DNA of 64,000 nucleotides from Microbacterium atlanticum (GTDB lineage: Bacteria; Actinomycetota; Actinomycetes; Actinomycetales; Microbacteriaceae), in the NCBI RefSeq assembly GCF_015277815.1, contig NZ_CP063813.1, positions 1,798,001-1,862,000 of the forward strand, read 5' to 3'. Shown here piece by piece: positions 59,673 through 64,000 of the stretch. Within the stretch, counting starts at the first letter, position 1, and each line of letters opens with the position of its first letter. The notes below the pieces were generated by a model that had not been told where the DNA came from, did not search any database, and worked only from the letters and a program-made list of their open reading frames with translations. Made by a program: the position numbers and the translations under genes.

Positions 59673-62330
59673 GTGACGGACTCCGCAAAGCCTACCCTTC
59701 TCGTCGTCGACGGACATTCGCTGGCATACCGTGCCTTCTACGCCCTTCCTGTCGACAACTTCTCGACGAAGGACGGCCAGCACACCAACGGCATCTACGG
59801 ATTCCTGGCGATGCTCATCAACCTGATCAAGGCGGAGAAGCCCACGCACCTCGCCGTCGCGTTCGACACCTCGCGGCAGTCCTTCCGCACCCGCGAGTAC
59901 ACCGAGTACAAGGCCAACCGCTCCGAGACGCCCAGCGAGTTCAAGGGTCAGATCCCGCTGCTGCAGGACTGCCTAGCGGCGATGAGCATCCGCGTGCTGC
60001 AGCAGGAGGACATCGAGGCCGACGACATCCTCGCCACCCTCGCGACGCAGGGTGCCGCGCAGGGCTTCCAGGTGCTGGTGTGCTCCGGCGACCGCGACAC
60101 GATCCAGCTGGTGAACGACGACATCACGCTGCTCTACCCCAATGTGCAGGGGGTGTCTCAGCTCAAGCGGTACGACCGCCAGGCGGTGATCGATCGCTAT
60201 GGCGTGCCACCCGAGCAGTACCCCGACATCGCCGCCCTCGTCGGCGAGACCAGCGACAACCTCCCGGGCGTGCCGAAGGTCGGCGAGAAGACGGCCGTGA
60301 AGTGGCTGACCCAGTTCGGCTCGCTGGACGCGCTTCTGGACGGCGCGGATTCCATCAAGGGCGTCGTCGGGGGCAACCTGCGGGAGCATCTCGACGACGT
60401 GCGGCGCAACCGCCGGCTCAACCGCCTGCTGACGGACGTCGAGCTGCCCTACGGGCCCGATGACCTCGAGGTGCAGCCGATGGACGCCCAGGCCGTGCGC
60501 GACATCTTCTCGCGCCTCGAGTTCAAGACGCTGATCCCGCGCGTCGCCGAGCTCGCCGGCATCGAGCAGCAGATGGCGGCGGTGAGCTCCGCGGCGGCCG
60601 AGCTCGCCCCCGTCGCGCAGCAGCTCGCCCCGACCCAGTTCGCCGCCTGGCTCGCCGCCGCGACCGGCGAGGTCGGCCTCACGCTCGCCGTCGAAGGCGG
60701 GTATCCGTCGTGGATCGGCGCGGCCGTCGGCGACGCCGCCGCCGAGGCGGAATGGACGCCCGAGCTGCAGCAGGCTCTCACCCCCTGGCTCATCTCCGAC
60801 GAGCCGAAGGTGATGGCCGATGCCAAGCCCCAGGTCAAGGCGCTCCGCCGCGTGGGGGTGCGCCTCGGGGGGCTCGTGTTCGACGTCATCCTCGGCGGGT
60901 GGCTGCAGCGCCCGAGCTTCCCCGACAAGAACCTCGCCGACCTCGTCGACCGCTACCTCGACGAGAAGCTGCCCGAGTCCGACCCCGCGCAGCTCGTGCC
61001 AGAGACGGAGGGGGCGACCACCGGCCAGCTGTCGTGGTACACCCTGCGCGTCGCCCGCGCGCTCCAGGCCGAGATGCCGCCGAGCGTCGCGCGCGTGCTG
61101 GCCGACATCGAGCTTCCGACGCTGCACACCCTCGCCGACATGGAGCTCGCCGGCGTCGCCGTCTCGCACGAGCGGCTGGCTGCGTTCTCCGGTGAGCTGG
61201 GTGTGCGCGCGGATGCCTTGGCGCAGGAGGCCTACGCCGCGATCGGGCGCGAAGTGAACCTCGGCTCGCCGAAGCAGCTGCAGGAGGTGCTGTTCGAAGA
61301 GCTGCAGCTGCCGAAGACGCGCAAGACGAAGACCGGCTACTCCACGGATGCCGCGGTCCTCGCCGATCTGCAGGAGACCAACCCCCACCCGTTCCTCGAC
61401 CTGCTGCTCCAGCACCGTGAGGCCACCAAGCTGCGGCAGATCATCGAGTCGCTCGACACCGCGATCGGCGGAGACCGCACCGCCGGCGACGACGGCCGCA
61501 TCCACACCACGTACGTGCAGACGGGCAGCCAGACCGGCCGCCTGTCCAGCACCGACCCGAACCTGCAGAACATCCCCATCCGCACCGAGGAGAGCCGGCG
61601 CATCCGCTCGGCCTTCACGGTGGGCGAGGGTTACGAGACGCTCCTGACCGCCGACTACTCCCAGATCGAGATGCGCATCATGGCGCACCTGTCGGAGGAC
61701 CCGGGGCTCATCGAGGCGTTCAACTCCGGCGAAGACACCCACCGCTTCGTGGGGTCCCGCGTGTTCGGCGTCGCCCCCGAGGACGTCACGCCCGCCATGC
61801 GCACGAAGGTCAAGGCGATGTCGTACGGTCTCGTGTACGGCCTGTCCGCCTTCGGGCTCTCCAAGCAGCTGCGCATCGAGCAGGCCGAGGCCAAGCAGCT
61901 GATGATGGAGTACTTCGCGCGGTTCGGCGCGGTGCGCGACTACCTGCGTTCCTCGGTGGAGCAGGCCCGCATCGACGGCTACACCGAGACGATCTTCGGC
62001 CGCCGGCGCCCGTTCCCGGACCTCGCCAGCCCCAACCGGGTGCTGCGCGAGAACGCCGAGCGGGCGGCGCTCAACGCCCCTATCCAGGGCAGCGCCGCCG
62101 ACATCATGAAGATCGCCCTGTTCCGCATCCACGACGACTTCGCCGCCGAGCAGCTCTCCTCGCGGGTGCTGCTGCAGATCCACGACGAGCTCGTCATCGA
62201 GGTGGCCACGGGGGAGTGGGATGCCGCCGAGCGCATCGTCCGCTCGCGCATGGGCGACGCCGCGCAGCTCTCGGTGCCCCTCGACGTGCAGGTCGGGCGG
62301 GGCGACGACTGGAACGCCGCCGGCCACTGA
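59673..62330 (+). CDS. polA: DNA polymerase I
   Basis: 885 residues. The N-terminal 5'-3' exonuclease (VDGHSLAYRAFYAL, EADDILATLA, CSGDRDTIQLV) is intact. The middle domain lacks the DxE proofreading motif (LAVEGGYPSW at the equivalent place), so 3'-5' exonuclease is probably absent, as in mycobacterial Pol I. The polymerase domain has motif A DYSQIEMRIMAH, motif B (AMSYGLVYGLSAFG) and motif C (QIHDELVIE). It fills gaps in repair and Okazaki fragment maturation. The GTG start 6 nt after TAGGCT fits a leaderless mRNA. Confidence 0.97.
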   Translation: MTDSAKPTLLVVDGHSLAYRAFYALPVDNFSTKDGQHTNGIYGFLAMLINLIKAEKPTHLAVAFDTSRQSFRTREYTEYKANRSETPSEFKGQIPLLQDCLAAMSIRVLQQEDIEADDILATLATQGAAQGFQVLVCSGDRDTIQLVNDDITLLYPNVQGVSQLKRYDRQAVIDRYGVPPEQYPDIAALVGETSDNLPGVPKVGEKTAVKWLTQFGSLDALLDGADSIKGVVGGNLREHLDDVRRNRRLNRLLTDVELPYGPDDLEVQPMDAQAVRDIFSRLEFKTLIPRVAELAGIEQQMAAVSSAAAELAPVAQQLAPTQFAAWLAAATGEVGLTLAVEGGYPSWIGAAVGDAAAEAEWTPELQQALTPWLISDEPKVMADAKPQVKALRRVGVRLGGLVFDVILGGWLQRPSFPDKNLADLVDRYLDEKLPESDPAQLVPETEGATTGQLSWYTLRVARALQAEMPPSVARVLADIELPTLHTLADMELAGVAVSHERLAAFSGELGVRADALAQEAYAAIGREVNLGSPKQLQEVLFEELQLPKTRKTKTGYSTDAAVLADLQETNPHPFLDLLLQHREATKLRQIIESLDTAIGGDRTAGDDGRIHTTYVQTGSQTGRLSSTDPNLQNIPIRTEESRRIRSAFTVGEGYETLLTADYSQIEMRIMAHLSEDPGLIEAFNSGEDTHRFVGSRVFGVAPEDVTPAMRTKVKAMSYGLVYGLSAFGLSKQLRIEQAEAKQLMMEYFARFGAVRDYLRSSVEQARIDGYTETIFGRRRPFPDLASPNRVLRENAERAALNAPIQGSAADIMKIALFRIHDDFAAEQLSSRVLLQIHDELVIEVATGEWDAAERIVRSRMGDAAQLSVPLDVQVGRGDDWNAAGH

Positions 62331-62348
62331 CCCGCGGCCCCACAGATT

Positions 62349-62363
62349 GAGACGCTGGGTCTC
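62349..62363 (+). terminator. Short hairpin after polA
   Basis: GAGAC-GCTGG-GTCTC followed by GTTTGG, 18 bp after the polA stop. The stem is only 5 bp, and it overlaps the upstream edge of the next promoter. Confidence 0.35.
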
Positions 62364-62365
62364 GT

Positions 62366-62394
62366 TTGGCGGTGCACCGACTCGTCCCTAGGCT
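62366..62394 (+). promoter_or_regulatory. Promoter of the DUF885 gene
   Basis: -35 TTGGCG (62366-62371), a 17-bp spacer and -10 TAGGCT (62389-62394). The ATG follows after 7 nt, so the transcript is probably leaderless. This is the best-formed promoter in the window. Confidence 0.65.
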
Positions 62395-62401
62395 CGGATC
62401 C

Positions 62402-64000
62402 ATGACTGACGAAACCCGCACGCCCACGCAGATCGACAAGATCGCAGATGCGTGGGTCGACACCGTCGCCGAGCTCGAGCCGACCCTGGCGACGTACATC
62501 GGCCGCACCGAGTACAACGACCGGTTCGGGGACTACAGCCCGCAGGGACAGGAGCGCCTCGTCGAGGAGGGCCGCAGGACGCTGGCCGCACTGCAGGCCG
62601 CCACGCCGGCCGACGATGTCGACGCCGTCACCCAGGACGACCTCTCGCGCGAGATCCAGCTCGAGATCGAGCTGCACGACGCGAAATGGCATCTCCGCGA
62701 CATCAACGTCATCGCCTCGCACGCGCAGAACATCCGCTCCGCGTTCGACCTCATGCCCACTGCGACGACCGACGACTGGTCGGTCGTCGCCACCCGACTC
62801 GGTGCCGTTCCCGCCGCGATCGAGGGCTACGTCGCCTCGCTCCGCGAGGGCATCGCGCAAGGTGTCGTGCCCGCCCGCCGCCAGGTGACCGAGGTCGCCA
62901 CGCAGATCGGGCGGTACACCGCCGACAGCGGCTTCTTCGCCACCTTCGCCGCCGAGGCGGCCCCCGAAGAGGGTCAGCTGCCCGCTTCCCTGGCGCGCGA
63001 GCTCGCCGACAACGCCAACGCCGCCCGCGTCGCCTACGACGAGCTCGCATCGTTCCTCTCCGGCGAGCTGGCACCCGCCGCGACCGAGAAGGACGCCGTC
63101 GGCCGCGACCTGTACGCGCTGCACTCGCGCCGGTTCCTCGGTGCCACGATCGATCTGGACGAGACCTACGAGTGGGGCGTCGAGGAGCTTGCGCGCATGG
63201 TCGCCGAGCAGGAGTCGATCGCGAACGAGATCAAGGCCGGGGCATCCGTCGAAGAAGCGGTCGCCTTCCTCGAGCAGGACGCGAGCCGCAAGCTCTACGG
63301 CACCGATGCGCTGCAGAAGTGGATGCAGGAGACCAGCGACCGCGCCGTGGCCGAGCTCGGCAGGACGCATTTCGACATCGCCGAGCCGATCCGCAAGCTG
63401 GAGTGCATGATCGCGCCGACGAAGGAAGGCGGGATCTACTACACCGGCCCGACCGACGACTTCTCTCGTCCCGGCCGCATGTGGTGGTCGGTGCCGGAGG
63501 GCGTCGAGGAGTTCGACACCTGGCGCGAGCTCACCACGGTGTACCACGAGGGCGTCCCCGGTCACCACCTGCAGATCGCGCAGGCCGTGTACAACCGTGC
63601 GCAGCTGAACACCTACCGGCGCCTCCTGGCGGGCACGTCGGGCCACGCCGAGGGGTGGGCACTCTACGCCGAGCGCCTGATGGAGCAGCTCGGCTACCTG
63701 TCCGACCCGGCCGACCGCCTCGGCATGCTCGACGGCCAGCGCATGCGCGCGGCGCGCGTGGTGCTCGACATCGGCGTGCACCTGGAGAAGCAGCGCCCCG
63801 ACGAGCAGGGGCCCTGGGATGCCGACTTCGCGCTGGACTTCATGCTGCGCAACGTCAACATGCCCGAGGAGTTCGTCAGGTTCGAGGTCAACCGCTACCT
63901 CGGCTGGCCCGGCCAGGCGCCGTCGTACAAGGTGGGCCAGCGCATCTGGGAGCAGCTGCGCGACGAGGTCGCCGAGCGCGAGGGCGAGGCCTTCTCCATC
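62402..64000 (+). CDS. DUF885 family metallopeptidase-like protein (partial)
   Basis: 533 residues are visible, running off the right edge without a stop. The motif TVYHEGVPGHHLQIAQA (HExxH-like HEGxPGHH) and the EGWALYAERLMEQLGY segment with a downstream Glu are the hallmarks of DUF885 proteins, which look like zinc-dependent peptidases and are mostly uncharacterised. There is no signal peptide, so it is probably cytoplasmic. ATG at 62402 lies 7 nt after the TAGGCT hexamer. Family length is usually about 550-600 residues, so only a short C-terminal part is missing. Confidence 0.9.
   Translation, partial: MTDETRTPTQIDKIADAWVDTVAELEPTLATYIGRTEYNDRFGDYSPQGQERLVEEGRRTLAALQAATPADDVDAVTQDDLSREIQLEIELHDAKWHLRDINVIASHAQNIRSAFDLMPTATTDDWSVVATRLGAVPAAIEGYVASLREGIAQGVVPARRQVTEVATQIGRYTADSGFFATFAAEAAPEEGQLPASLARELADNANAARVAYDELASFLSGELAPAATEKDAVGRDLYALHSRRFLGATIDLDETYEWGVEELARMVAEQESIANEIKAGASVEEAVAFLEQDASRKLYGTDALQKWMQETSDRAVAELGRTHFDIAEPIRKLECMIAPTKEGGIYYTGPTDDFSRPGRMWWSVPEGVEEFDTWRELTTVYHEGVPGHHLQIAQAVYNRAQLNTYRRLLAGTSGHAEGWALYAERLMEQLGYLSDPADRLGMLDGQRMRAARVVLDIGVHLEKQRPDEQGPWDADFALDFMLRNVNMPEEFVRFEVNRYLGWPGQAPSYKVGQRIWEQLRDEVAEREGEAFSI

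Overview
This is a chromosomal window from a high-GC actinobacterium. The closest fit is Microbacterium or another member of the Microbacteriaceae. The signs are near-universal G/C third positions, TGA as the dominant stop codon, frequent GTG starts, an actinobacterial integration host factor domain fused to guanylate kinase, a PdtaR-type REC-ANTAR regulator beside polA, a PriA without helicase motifs, and actinobacterial-type gltBD, aro, pyr, his and trp clusters. I see no insertion sequence, prophage, integrase, rRNA operon or CRISPR array. The only RNA gene is one tRNA-Leu. No stretch over 300 bases lacks a gene.

Layout. 1-728: C-terminal part of rarA. 729-2015: a small accessory cassette (PadR regulator with a repeat-rich operator and two small membrane proteins). 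2192-3234: rpsD and a small membrane-anchored protein. 3314-13851: alaS, ruvX, mltG and the shikimate genes aroE, aroC, aroK, aroB and aroQ (with a GNAT acetyltransferase), then efp and nusB. 13895-19544: interposed genes for a SWIM-SNF2 helicase, a metallo-beta-lactamase/Rieske fusion and a DoxX-like protein. 19663-29196: pyrR-pyrB-pyrC-PH-carA-carB-pyrF and the mIHF-gmk fusion, all translationally coupled and headed by a PyrR-binding leader. 29268-35160: rpoZ, metK, priA, fmt, rsmB. 35184-39404: glutaminase (minus strand) divergent from rpe, then hisE, hisG, hisF and hisI. 39401-45021: a secreted CWB2-lectin-M23 protein coupled to hisI, then the trp membrane protein, a small membrane protein, trpC, trpB and trpA. 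45076-53693: lgt, gltB, gltD, pyk. 53697-55322: recQ (minus). 55470-55859: a PLDc_N/SHOCT protein. 55930-58228: a minus-strand PadR/DUF1048/ABC-2 exporter cassette flanked by two near-identical stem-loops. 58395-64000: tRNA-Leu, the ANTAR regulator, a thioesterase, polA and the start of a DUF885 protein.

How it works together. Most of the window is core metabolism in tightly overlapped operons (ATGA or GTGA junctions): chorismate synthesis, de novo pyrimidine synthesis, part of histidine and tryptophan synthesis, and ammonia assimilation by GOGAT. Promoters are readable as TANNNT -10 hexamers. At seven starts the hexamer lies 6-7 nt before the start codon, which indicates leaderless mRNAs. 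At three junctions the upstream gene's TAG stop is itself the first half of the next gene's -10. Accessory content is limited to the two PadR cassettes, the helicase/Rieske/DoxX stretch, the glutaminase and the cell-wall protein lying between hisI and the trp genes. I did not find a clearly new multi-gene system. The most unusual items are the cell-wall protein in the place where I would expect trpE, the MBL-Rieske fusion, the 20-bp divergent glsA/rpe promoter and the enriched octamer CGGATGCC.
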